Of a stretch of DNA of 7,906 bases, positions 1 through 7,687 are shown in pieces. Numbering within the stretch: position 1 is the first letter of the stretch; each line of letters begins with the position of its first letter. Both the position numbers and the translations under genes were made by a program. The DNA is taken from contig JAEYYL010000207.1 in NCBI GenBank assembly GCA_023430825.1, positions 1 to 7,906 of the forward strand, written 5' to 3'. Source of the DNA: Verrucomicrobiota bacterium (GTDB lineage: Bacteria; Verrucomicrobiota; Verrucomicrobiia; Opitutales; Opitutaceae). Below the pieces are notes generated by a model. That model searched no databases. It saw only the letters and a list, made by a program, of their open reading frames with translations, and was not told where the DNA came from.

Positions 1-1289
<1,289 letters not shown>

Positions 1290-1326
1290 GCCGGGGAGTT
1301 TTCGAGAGGCGGGGGCGAGTTGCACC

Positions 1327-1346
1327 AAAAAATCGTCGTCGCGACG
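1327..1346 (-). terminator. weak Rho-independent terminator candidate after the LacI-family gene
   Basis: Read on the minus strand, CGTCG-CGA-CGACG forms a 5-bp all-GC or near-GC stem with a 3-nt loop, followed after one A by six T residues. It lies 58 nt past the stop codon of the LacI-family gene and 37 nt before the start of the FG-GAP lipoprotein gene. The stem is short, so this may only attenuate, or may be chance in GC-rich DNA. Confidence 0.3.
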
Positions 1347-1404
1347 GCGCACGCGCGATTTAGACGCTGCGCTGATCGGTGGCAGGAGCGGCGCTGCGGA
1401 GCGG

Positions 1405-2478
1405 TCAACGCGGCCGGAGCGGGAGCGTGTCGCCGTCGAACCACGTGCCTTCGACGAGCGTGGTGGTGGGGAAGCGGGGCAGGCCGTAGCTGTGTTGCTG
1501 GAGTTGGCTGGCGAGGATCTCGATGGCGACCTCGCCGACGCGGTCGCAGTTTTGCCGGATGCCGGCGATGCGGCCATCGCTGGCTTCGAGGTAGAGGTCG
1601 ACGTAAGCGACGTCGCGGGGGATTCTCACGCCCAGTTTGGCGAAGGGCGTGCGGACGAAGGGCGCGTAGCTGAGGATGACTTCGGGCCGGTGGCGTCGGA
1701 GCCACGCGTCGAGTTTTTCGACGGAGACGGCCATGTCGAGCGGGCTGGTCGGCGCGGGGCGCAGCGGGGTGTTGGGGTAGGCGAGAATCGGGATGCGGTC
1801 GCGGGTGGGGAGCTTCGCCTGTTCGGCGTAGAAGCCGGCGGACCAGGCGAGGTCGGCGGATTCGTCCCACCATTGCGGCATGACGCAGCCGATGCGGCGG
1901 TAGCCGGCGGCAACGACGCGGCGCATCGCGAGCTGCATGATGGCGCGTTGGTCGTTGGTGACGTTGTGGAGGGCGGGTTCGCGCGGGAGGAAATCGATTT
2001 TGACGGCGCTGAAGTGCGACCAGTCGAACTGGGCGGAGGCTTCGTCGCCGGCCCATTGCGAGGCGAAGACGATGCCGGCGATACCGCGGGCGTAGAGCAC
2101 CTCGCTGAGGCGTTGCTGGCGCAGGCCGGGCGCGCCCATCCAGAAATGTTGAAGCTGGTAACCGAGCTGGGTGGCGCGGGTGTTGGCGCCGGCGAAGAAC
2201 TGCGCGTGCGCGGGGGAATTTTTCCAGTCCCATTCGCCGCCGGAGTGGGTGACGTAGGCCAGCGTGGTCATCGAGAGCCGCCGCCGGCCCGCGGTGCGAT
2301 ACTCCATCAACGCCCGCAGATGGGGATCGGGGCGGTAACCCATTTCCTCCGCGAGGGTCTGCAGATGCTGGCGGGTCGCGAGCGGCAGGCTCGGGTGGTT
2401 GCGCAGCGCGAGGGAAACGGTGGTGACATGGACGCCGGCCTTGCGGGCGACATCGGCTTGGGTGACTCGGCCATTCAT
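1405..2478 (-). CDS. LacI-family transcriptional regulator
   Basis: A 357-residue protein with LacI/GalR architecture. The N-terminal helix-turn-helix (about residues 5-24) reads VTQADVARKAGVHVTTVSLA, very close to the family signature, followed by LRNHPSLPLATR and the MGYRPDPHLRALMEYR segment leading into the hinge. From about residue 70 to the end lies a periplasmic-binding-protein-like sensor domain (TTLAYVTHSG near the start, GIVFAS near 135, GYRRIGCVMP near 192). Such proteins bind a sugar or related effector and repress or activate nearby catabolic genes. The start at 2478 puts the HTH at the usual distance from the N-terminus; an in-frame ATG at 2532 would add 18 residues unlike the family. 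No Shine-Dalgarno sequence is seen. The neighbours (secreted esterase upstream, FG-GAP lipoprotein downstream) suggest a plant-polysaccharide or oligosaccharide signal, but the effector cannot be read from sequence. Confidence 0.93.
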   Translation of the reverse strand: MNGRVTQADVARKAGVHVTTVSLALRNHPSLPLATRQHLQTLAEEMGYRPDPHLRALMEYRTAGRRRLSMTTLAYVTHSGGEWDWKNSPAHAQFFAGANTRATQLGYQLQHFWMGAPGLRQQRLSEVLYARGIAGIVFASQWAGDEASAQFDWSHFSAVKIDFLPREPALHNVTNDQRAIMQLAMRRVVAAGYRRIGCVMPQWWDESADLAWSAGFYAEQAKLPTRDRIPILAYPNTPLRPAPTSPLDMAVSVEKLDAWLRRHRPEVILSYAPFVRTPFAKLGVRIPRDVAYVDLYLEASDGRIAGIRQNCDRVGEVAIEILASQLQQHSYGLPRFPTTTLVEGTWFDGDTLPLRPR

Positions 2479-2623
2479 CGGGAGGCGGGGGCTGGAGAGA
2501 GCGCGGCGTTTGGCTAGGCGTGGAAATCGCACTCAAGGGGCCAATCCGCAAGGGCGGACGGCGGACTGTTTGCGCTTCACGTTGACGATCGGGCGAGGGG
2601 AGCGAGGTCCGTCGCCGGCTCCG

Positions 2624-2643
2624 GCCACTCTCGTATAAGAGTG
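2624..2643 (-). promoter_or_regulatory. candidate promoter or operator upstream of the LacI-family gene
   Basis: On the minus strand this reads CACTCTTATACGAGAGTGGC. The first 18 nt are an imperfect dyad (CACTCT...AGAGTG, six perfect pairs per arm). The last 17 nt match a site upstream of the esterase gene at 15 of 17 positions. It lies about 146 nt upstream of the regulator's start codon. The TTATAC core could be a -10 box; the dyad could equally be an operator bound by the regulator itself. I see no clear -35 box at the expected spacing. Confidence 0.45.
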
Positions 2644-2786
2644 TCGGGGGCGTTGAGCGCGAGCGAGAGGCCGGCAGTTTCGCGGCGTTGATCCATTCGC
2701 TTCGGGACGGGATGCCGCGAGGTGTTTCGTTGTCCGAAAGAGCCCGGGAAGCTCGGTGGGTGGGTTTACGGTGTTAGAGTAGCTTG

Positions 2787-2825
2787 CGCCCGGAGAGGAG
2801 TGGTTCTCTTCGGGCGTCGCTTTTT
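2787..2825 (+). terminator. hairpin followed by T-run, plus-strand orientation
   Basis: CGCCCGGAGAG (2787-2797) can pair with CTCTTCGGGCG (2806-2816): 11 positions, ten Watson-Crick and one G-U, with an 8-nt loop. Four bases later comes TTTTT (2821-2825). On the plus strand this resembles an intrinsic terminator, but no plus-strand gene is seen upstream in the window. It might shield the regulator/esterase gap from antisense transcription, or serve as a 3' hairpin for the esterase mRNA, which reads through it on the other strand without a T-run. Confidence 0.35.
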
Positions 2826-2932
2826 CCGCTCGGCGCGGGGCACGATCCCGCGGAGGTGCGGTGGTGCGCGCAGCGAGTCGGAGGGAGGGGAAAACGCCGC
2901 AGCAAGCGCAAGCGGTCGATGCCGCGCGGCGA

Positions 2933-4267
2933 TCAACGTTCTCCGCTCGACCAAGGTCCGGACGCAACGGGTGCCGGCCGGCCCGCGACGAGCGCGTCGC
3001 GCCAGGCTTTCTCCCGCTCGGTGTAGGCGCGCTGCTGTTCGGGCGTCGCCTGATGATTGTGCGCGGCGTCGACGAGCGGCACGGCTTGCTTCGGGCCGCG
3101 GATCTGGTTGAACGCGGTCCAAATGCCGGCGGGCGGGCAGACGTTGTCGATGAAGCCGATGGAGACGAGGCTGGTGGCCGTGATGCGCGACGCGAAGTTG
3201 ACCGTGTCGAAATATCGGGCGGTAGCCATGACCTTCGGATTGCTGGCGTCCCAATTCGGATAGCCCGCGGCGCGGCCATGGAGCGCGGCGTTGGCGTCGG
3301 CGCCGGCGGGCACGTGGACGATCACGTGCGTGATGCGCGGATGCAGCCCGGCGACGGCGAGGCTTTGTTGACCGCCCATGCTGGTGCCCATGACGAGGAA
3401 GGTTTTGCCGTCCCAGTCCGGATGGCTCGCGAGGTAGTCGGCAGCGCGATACGCGCCCAGATACATGCGCAGAAAATAGTTTCGGTCGCGGTCGTCGTTG
3501 TAGATCGTGTTGTAGCTTTTGATCATCGCCGGCAGCGCCGCGTAAAATTCCGGCGACTGGTCGCCGGGGACGTCGTGGGGCTCGATGTTGAGCGCGAGCC
3601 AGCCTTCGGCGGCGCGTTCGGTGACCCAGGATTTCTGCAACGGATAAGGACCGCCGGCCCACTGGAGGATCAGCACGGCGGGAAATTTCCCGGCGCGGGC
3701 GGGCTTTGCGAGCTGGCCATAGACGTGCGAACGCTCGATGTTTTTGAGGATGAGCGTGGCGTAATCGACGCCTTCGCGCTCGCTCTCGCCCGGCTTCAAC
3801 GCGGGCTCGGGCGCGATGGTCTGGAGATGCGCGATCTTGTGGGCCCAAAACGCGTCGAAGTCGTCCGGCCGCGGGGCGACCGGCAGGAGCTGCGTCGGGG
3901 CGATGACTGCACCGGCGGCGATCGGGGTCACCTGGCCATCGACAGCGGGGGGCAACACTTCGAGGTAGAGCGTCGCAGGCTCGTCGAGGGAGATGACGAT
4001 CTCCGCGGTTCCGCCGGCGGAGTCGAGTTCGCCGGCCTGGAGAAGCTCGGAATTGTTTTTCTTCAGCGTGTAGGTGAACGGCGCGGTCGGCGCGGCGGCG
4101 TCGTTGGCGAAGGTGGCGGTCCATCCGGCGGGTTCACCGCGTGCGTAGATGCCGGACGGCTGGAGCGGCGTCAGAGTCAGCGTTTGCGCGTGCGCGAGCG
4201 CGACGGCGAAAAACGCGGCGAGGCCGGAGAGATAACGTGCGGTCAAAGGGTGACGGTGACGGTTCAT
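2933..4267 (-). CDS. secreted acetylxylan-esterase-like alpha/beta hydrolase (CE7-related)
   Basis: A 444-residue protein. Residues 1-28 form a Sec signal peptide: basic MNRHRHPLTARY, a hydrophobic core, then AHAQ as likely cleavage region. Residues about 29-125 look like a small beta-rich N-terminal domain. The hydrolase domain follows (about 130-410). The nucleophile elbow is GTSMGG with Ser296. GFIDNVCPPAG holds the likely acid Asp374 and closely resembles the D-x-VCPP segment of acetylxylan esterase/cephalosporin-C deacetylase (CE7) enzymes. His403 in DAAHNH is the probable catalytic histidine. The usual RGQ motif of classical CE7 is not evident (LQWAGGPY lies in that area), so it is a divergent relative. 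The inferred role is removing acetyl groups from xylan or other acylated sugars in the periplasm or outside the cell. The ATG at 4267 starts the signal peptide; an upstream ATG at 4333 would add 22 residues before it. Confidence 0.87.
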   Translation of the reverse strand: MNRHRHPLTARYLSGLAAFFAVALAHAQTLTLTPLQPSGIYARGEPAGWTATFANDAAAPTAPFTYTLKKNNSELLQAGELDSAGGTAEIVISLDEPATLYLEVLPPAVDGQVTPIAAGAVIAPTQLLPVAPRPDDFDAFWAHKIAHLQTIAPEPALKPGESEREGVDYATLILKNIERSHVYGQLAKPARAGKFPAVLILQWAGGPYPLQKSWVTERAAEGWLALNIEPHDVPGDQSPEFYAALPAMIKSYNTIYNDDRDRNYFLRMYLGAYRAADYLASHPDWDGKTFLVMGTSMGGQQSLAVAGLHPRITHVIVHVPAGADANAALHGRAAGYPNWDASNPKVMATARYFDTVNFASRITATSLVSIGFIDNVCPPAGIWTAFNQIRGPKQAVPLVDAAHNHQATPEQQRAYTEREKAWRDALVAGRPAPVASGPWSSGER

Positions 4268-4532
4268 GCCGGAGCGAGGGGGACTGTGGGGGTAAGTCCG
4301 AAGGACAGATTCGGAGGATTCGCGTCGAAACACAGCTTGTCGCCACTCTCATTTAAGATTGGGATGCGCCGCGCCGCGCGCGGTTTGTCGCGCCAGCGTG
4401 GGATTGCGCGCGGTGCTCCGCCGGGAGCGATTCGCGCGATCAGTTTTCCAACTTTTTCCAAAACCGTCTTGCGCGGGGTGGGGCCGGGCTCAACCCTGCG
4501 AAGGATTTTCCCTCTCTCCAAGCGCCTCACTC
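4268..4532. promoter_or_regulatory. divergent intergenic region between esterase and nuoB
   Basis: These 265 bp must carry the start signals for the minus-strand esterase gene and, unless nuo transcription begins further upstream, for the plus-strand nuo operon. The esterase-side motif is listed separately. Towards nuoB, two near-copies of TTTTCCAA (4444-4451 and about 4454-4461) form a T/C-rich patch in otherwise very GC-rich DNA. I cannot point to a confident -35/-10 pair for nuoB. No part of a nuoA gene is present. Confidence 0.45.
4342..4361 (-). promoter_or_regulatory. candidate promoter or operator upstream of the esterase gene
   Basis: On the minus strand this reads CAATCTTAAATGAGAGTGGC. 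It shares 17 nt, 15 identical, with the site upstream of the LacI-family gene, and retains most of the same dyad symmetry. It lies about 75 nt upstream of the esterase start codon. TTAAAT could be a -10 box. It is about 170 nt upstream of nuoB on the other strand, so an effect on nuo is possible but less likely. Confidence 0.45.
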
Positions 4533-5048
4533 ATGGTCTCGTCCAACACAGAATTAGCCTACAACAGCAGGATCGAGGGCGAAGTCGTCGTCTCGCGGGC
4601 CGATGCAGTGATAAATTGGATACGCACGAACTCGATCTGGCCGATGCCGATGGGCCTCGCGTGCTGCGCGATCGAGTTGATGGCGGTGGGTAACGGCCGG
4701 TTCGACATCGCGCGCTTCGGCGCGGAGGTGATGCGTTTTTCTCCGCGGCAATCCGACTGCATGATCGTGGCCGGCACGGTCACTTACAAGATGGCGCCGC
4801 AACTGCGTCGCATCTACGACCAGATGATGGCGCCGAAATGGGTCATCGCGATGGGCGCGTGTGCGAGTTCGGGTGGGATGTATCGCAGCTACGCGACACT
4901 GCAGGGCGTCGATCGCATCGTGCCGGTGGACGTGTATATCAGCGGCTGCCCGCCGCGCCCGGAAGCCATTCTCGACGCCATCATCAAGCTGCAGGCTAAG
5001 ATTAGAACCGAGCCGGCCGCGAAAAACCTCTTCAAAGCTTCAGCCTAA
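4533..5048 (+). CDS. nuoB: NADH-quinone oxidoreductase subunit B
   Basis: A 171-residue protein matching NuoB (PSST/Nqo6), the subunit that carries terminal iron-sulfur cluster N2 of complex I and passes electrons to quinone at the membrane interface. The N2 ligands are all visible: adjacent Cys44-Cys45 in GLACCAIELM, Cys110 in MGACASSGGMY and Cys139 in YISGCPPRPE. The segment RFGAEVMRFSPRQSDCMIVA (61-80) is also typical. The start at 4533 gives the usual short N-terminus; the frame stays open upstream to 4359, but those residues are low-complexity and unlike the family. The leader CCTCTCTCCAAGCGCCTCAC has no Shine-Dalgarno sequence. It is the first nuo gene here, 42 nt before nuoC; nuoA, usually just upstream, is missing from the locus. 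Confidence 0.97.
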   Translation: MVSSNTELAYNSRIEGEVVVSRADAVINWIRTNSIWPMPMGLACCAIELMAVGNGRFDIARFGAEVMRFSPRQSDCMIVAGTVTYKMAPQLRRIYDQMMAPKWVIAMGACASSGGMYRSYATLQGVDRIVPVDVYISGCPPRPEAILDAIIKLQAKIRTEPAAKNLFKASA

Positions 5049-5090
5049 CCGCGATTCCTTCGCCCGATTTTTTTCCGCCCTCGTCACCGC

Positions 5091-5717
5091 ATGACCGCAC
5101 CCGCCGACGCCGCCACGATCCTCAAGGGAAAATTCCCGCAGGTGACCGATCGCGCCAGTAGCGACCATCCGGCCGTGAATGTGCCGATGGCCGATCTCCT
5201 GGCGGTGCTCGCGACGCTGCGCGACCAGCTCGGCTACGATTTCCTCGCGGACCTCACCGCGATCGATTGGGCCGAGGGTGTGACGCCGCGGTTCACCGTT
5301 GTCTATCATCTGTTTTCCACCACGACCGCGGCGTATGTGCGCGTGGCGGCTGATTGCGCGAACGACCTCGAGCCGGCCGCTCCGAGCGTGGTGAGTCTCT
5401 GGCCGGCGGCGAACTGGCACGAACGCGAGTGCTACGACATGTTCGGCATCAAGTTCGAAGAGCACCCCGATCTGCGCCGCATCCTGATGTGGGACGGCTA
5501 TCCGGGCTGGCCGTTGCGCAAGGAATTCCCGCTCGCGGGCGTGGAAACGACGCTCCCCGACGCGGAAATCGCCCAGGCAACGGGCACGCCGGTGATCGCC
5601 GCGCCGATGATGGGCGGGCCGTTTGTGACGTCGCCCGGCGAAATCAACCTCACCGAAGCCGAGCCGCGCGCGAAAGACGAGAGCTGGAGCGAGCGCGAAG
5701 AAAAGCCGAAGGGCTGA
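5091..5717 (+). CDS. nuoC: NADH-quinone oxidoreductase subunit C
   Basis: A 208-residue protein matching NuoC (30-kDa subunit, Nqo5), a cofactor-free subunit of the complex I peripheral arm that packs against NuoD and NuoB. The diagnostic segment is at 109-148: WHERECYDMFGIKF, then HPDLRRILM and PLRKEFPL. The N-terminal part shows the usual YDFLADLTAIDW (49-60). NuoC is separate from NuoD here, unlike the fused NuoCD of enterobacteria. About 60 residues follow the PLRKEFPL motif, ending in a charged tail (EPRAKDESWSEREEKPKG), as in many stand-alone NuoC proteins. The start at 5091 follows a T/C-rich leader without a Shine-Dalgarno sequence. The stop lies 5 nt before an inverted repeat that fills the gap to nuoD. 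Confidence 0.96.
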   Translation: MTAPADAATILKGKFPQVTDRASSDHPAVNVPMADLLAVLATLRDQLGYDFLADLTAIDWAEGVTPRFTVVYHLFSTTTAAYVRVAADCANDLEPAAPSVVSLWPAANWHERECYDMFGIKFEEHPDLRRILMWDGYPGWPLRKEFPLAGVETTLPDAEIAQATGTPVIAAPMMGGPFVTSPGEINLTEAEPRAKDESWSEREEKPKG

Positions 5718-5722
5718 CCCCA

Positions 5723-5801
5723 CCCGCGCATCACGCGAATGAACTCGAATTCCATCCACCGTCCCATGAATCCATTCGCGGCACTTCGCGTGATTCGCGG
5801 G
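5723..5801. repeat. TTCGCG-type inverted repeat in the nuoC/nuoD gap
   Basis: The left arm CCCGCGCATCACGCGAA (5723-5739) and right arm TTCGCGTGATTCGCGGG (5785-5801) are complementary at 16 of 17 positions, separated by 45 nt. On the right side TTCGCG occurs three times (5775, 5785, 5794), spaced 10 and 9 nt apart. An alternative pairing exists between CGCGAATG (5734-5741) and CATTCGCG (5773-5780). The element begins 5 nt after the nuoC stop and ends 16 nt before the nuoD start. It could fold as an mRNA hairpin. Its sequence differs from the heptamer elements further on. Confidence 0.8.
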
Positions 5802-5817
5802 CAAGCTCTCTGATTCG

Positions 5818-7068
5818 ATGGCCACCGAATTTACCGTTCCCGAGTCCGCCGCCAAGATCGCCACCGCTGCTCCCGTGGCCGGTCACGATCCGGACCTGCC
5901 GGCTGAAAAGATGTCGCTCTCGATGGGTCCGTCGCACCCTTCGACCCACGGCGTGTTGCGCATCCAGATGGAGCTCGACGGCGAGATCCTGACGAAGGCG
6001 GATCCAATTATTGGATACCTGCACCGCGGCGACGAGAAGATCGCGGAGAACATGACCTACAACCAGTTCGTGCCTTACACGGATCGGTTGGATTATCTCG
6101 CGCCGCTGGCGAACAACATGGCCTACGCCATCGCGGTCGAGAAGCTGGCGAATCTCGAGGTGCCGGCGCGCTGCCAGGCGATCCGCGTGATCACGGCCGA
6201 AATGGCGCGCATCTCGTCGCATTTGATGGGCCTCGGCGCGTTCGGCCTCGATGTCGGCGCGTGGACCGTCCTCGTGCTCTCGCTCAACCAGCGCGAACAT
6301 CTCTACAAACTTTTCGAGGAGCTCACCGGCGCGCGTTTCACCACGAGCTACACGCGCATTGGCGGTGTGACGCGCGACATCCCGAACGGATGGCTCGATG
6401 GCGTCGGCAAGTTCTGCGACCAGTTCCTGCCCGCGCTGGAGGAGATTCTCGCGCTGTTGACGCGTAACAAGATCTTCACCGACCGCACGGTCGATGTCGG
6501 CATCATCTCACGCGAGGATGCGATCGCCTACGGACTCACCGGCCCGAACGCGCGCGGCAGCGGCCTCGCGACGGACCTGCGCAAGGACAAGCCTTACTCC
6601 GGTTACGAGCAGTATGAGTTCGACGTGCCGGTCGGCACGAAGGGCGATTGCTACGATCGCTATCTGGTGCGCGGCGAGGAGATGCGCCAGTCGGTGCGGA
6701 TCATCCGCCAGGTCATCAAGACGTTCCCCGGCGGCGACTGGTATGCGAAGGACGCACGCAAGATTTTCGCGCCGCCGAAGGGCAAGATTCTCTCCTCGAT
6801 GGAGGAGTTGATCCAGAACTTCATGCTCGTCACCGAAGGTCCGCAGATGCCGGCCGGCGAGGTTTACTTCGAGGCGGAGAACCCGAAGGGCATTCTTGGT
6901 TTTTACGTGGTCAGCAAAGGCGGCGGCGTGCCGTGGCGCTTGAAGATCCGTTCGCCCTCGTTCTGCAATCTCTCGATCGTCCCGAAAATCTGCACAGGCA
7001 TCCTGATCTCCGACGTCGTCGCGATCCTCGGCTCGCTCGATTTCGTGATGGGCGAGTGTGATCGGTGA
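5818..7068 (+). CDS. nuoD: NADH-quinone oxidoreductase subunit D
   Basis: A 416-residue protein matching NuoD (49-kDa subunit, Nqo4), which with NuoB forms the quinone-reduction site of complex I. The N-terminal signature MSLSMGPSHPSTHGVLR (32-48) is present, followed by PIIGYLHRGDEKIAE (63-77). By motif position, His44 and Tyr87 (in FVPYTDRLDYL) correspond to the quinone-headgroup His38 and Tyr87 of Thermus Nqo4. The family ending is intact: ICTGILISDVVAILGSLDFV then MGECDR, with Cys in place of the more usual Val/Ile before DR. Length is normal for the unfused subunit. The start at 5818 has no Shine-Dalgarno sequence and follows an inverted repeat. The stop is 5 nt before a heptamer-repeat element. 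Confidence 0.97.
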   Translation: MATEFTVPESAAKIATAAPVAGHDPDLPAEKMSLSMGPSHPSTHGVLRIQMELDGEILTKADPIIGYLHRGDEKIAENMTYNQFVPYTDRLDYLAPLANNMAYAIAVEKLANLEVPARCQAIRVITAEMARISSHLMGLGAFGLDVGAWTVLVLSLNQREHLYKLFEELTGARFTTSYTRIGGVTRDIPNGWLDGVGKFCDQFLPALEEILALLTRNKIFTDRTVDVGIISREDAIAYGLTGPNARGSGLATDLRKDKPYSGYEQYEFDVPVGTKGDCYDRYLVRGEEMRQSVRIIRQVIKTFPGGDWYAKDARKIFAPPKGKILSSMEELIQNFMLVTEGPQMPAGEVYFEAENPKGILGFYVVSKGGGVPWRLKIRSPSFCNLSIVPKICTGILISDVVAILGSLDFVMGECDR

Positions 7069-7073
7069 ACTCA

Positions 7074-7174
7074 GTAGCGAGCATCGAGTAGCGAGTAGTG
7101 AGCATGAAAAACCTCCCTTACGCCATTCGGTGCTTTGCCGTTCTACTCGCTACCCGCTACTCGCTACTCGCTAC
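7074..7174. repeat. heptamer (GTAGCGA) inverted-repeat element, copy 1, nuoD/nuoE gap
   Basis: The left arm (7074-7102) and right arm (7143-7174) are built from the heptamer GTAGCGA and its complement (TCGCTAC), with variants GTAGTGA and GTAGCGG. The outer 8 bp (7074-7081 with 7167-7174) pair perfectly. After a 4/4-nt internal loop, 7086-7102 pairs with 7146-7162 with one G-U and one mismatch. The loop is about 43 nt. The element occupies nearly the whole gap: it begins 5 nt after the nuoD stop and ends 12 nt before the nuoE start. Its right arm is identical to that of copy 2 at 31 of 32 positions. Confidence 0.9.
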
Positions 7175-7186
7175 TTTTCAGCCAGA

Positions 7187-7687
7187 ATGAATCTCAAGCC
7201 CGAAACTCTCCAGCGCATCGACGAGGTGATCACGCATTACCCCGTCAAGCGGAGCGCCACGTTGCCTTTGTTGCACCTGATCCAGGAGGACATCGGTTAC
7301 ATTCCGCAAGAGGCGCACGAATGGATCGCGGCGAAACTCGAGATCGAGCCGATCAACGTTTACGACGTCGTGACGTTCTACCCGATGTTCCGGCAGAAGC
7401 CGATCGGCCGGCGTCACATCAAGGTCTGCCGCACGCTCTCCTGCGCGCTCGTCGGCGGCTACAAGACCTGCGAGCAGTTCGAAAAGGAGTTCGATACGAA
7501 ACGCGGCGAAGTCTCGCCCGACGGCGGGGTGACGATCGAGTTCGTGGAATGTCTCGCGAGCTGCGGCACCGCACCGGTGGTCCTGATCGACGACGACCTT
7601 CACGAGAAGGTCGACTGCGCGAAAGCGAAACAACTCGCCGACCAGATCAAAGCCGAAGCCAAGAAAAAAGTAGCGAGTAGCGGGTAG
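7187..7687 (+). CDS. nuoE: NADH-quinone oxidoreductase subunit E (2Fe-2S, thioredoxin-like)
   Basis: A 166-residue protein matching NuoE (24-kDa subunit, Nqo2), which holds 2Fe-2S cluster N1a beside NuoF in the NADH-oxidising module. The helical N-terminal part (about 1-75) contains LPLLHLIQEDIGYIP (26-40) and VYDVVTFYPMF (58-68), both typical. The cluster cysteines are Cys81 and Cys86 in VCRTLSCALVGG and Cys122 and Cys126 in ECLASCGTAPV, the CX4C...CX3C pattern. The start at 7187 fits the family N-terminus; the frame is open upstream to a GTG at 7058, but those 43 codons are repeat sequence. The last five codons (VASSG) and the TAG stop at 7685-7687 lie inside the second heptamer element, so the C-terminal tip is repeat-derived. 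There is no Shine-Dalgarno sequence. Confidence 0.96.
   Translation: MNLKPETLQRIDEVITHYPVKRSATLPLLHLIQEDIGYIPQEAHEWIAAKLEIEPINVYDVVTFYPMFRQKPIGRRHIKVCRTLSCALVGGYKTCEQFEKEFDTKRGEVSPDGGVTIEFVECLASCGTAPVVLIDDDLHEKVDCAKAKQLADQIKAEAKKKVASSG

Larger units (their letters stand above)
2479..2932. other. 454-bp intergenic region between esterase and LacI-family genes
   Basis: No convincing gene is present; open frames here lack family motifs and are extensions of frames antisense to neighbours. The region holds the dyad/promoter-like motif at 2624-2643 and a hairpin at 2787-2816. If transcription of the LacI-family gene starts near that motif, its mRNA would have a leader of about 140 nt. I see no tRNA or recognisable riboswitch. 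Confidence 0.7.

Noticed and set aside
4359..4532. N-terminal extension of NuoB from the upstream in-frame ATG
   Set aside because: The 58 extra residues are unlike any NuoB N-terminus I know and fall in the intergenic promoter region.
2861..4693. 610-codon open frame on the plus strand
   Set aside because: It is antisense to the esterase gene and overlaps the start of nuoB in another frame. Composition is Arg/Gly/Val-rich with no recognisable domain.
5731..6300. Minus-strand open frame across the nuoC/D gap and the nuoD start
   Set aside because: Antisense to the strongly conserved NuoD N-terminus, His/Arg-rich, with no motif.
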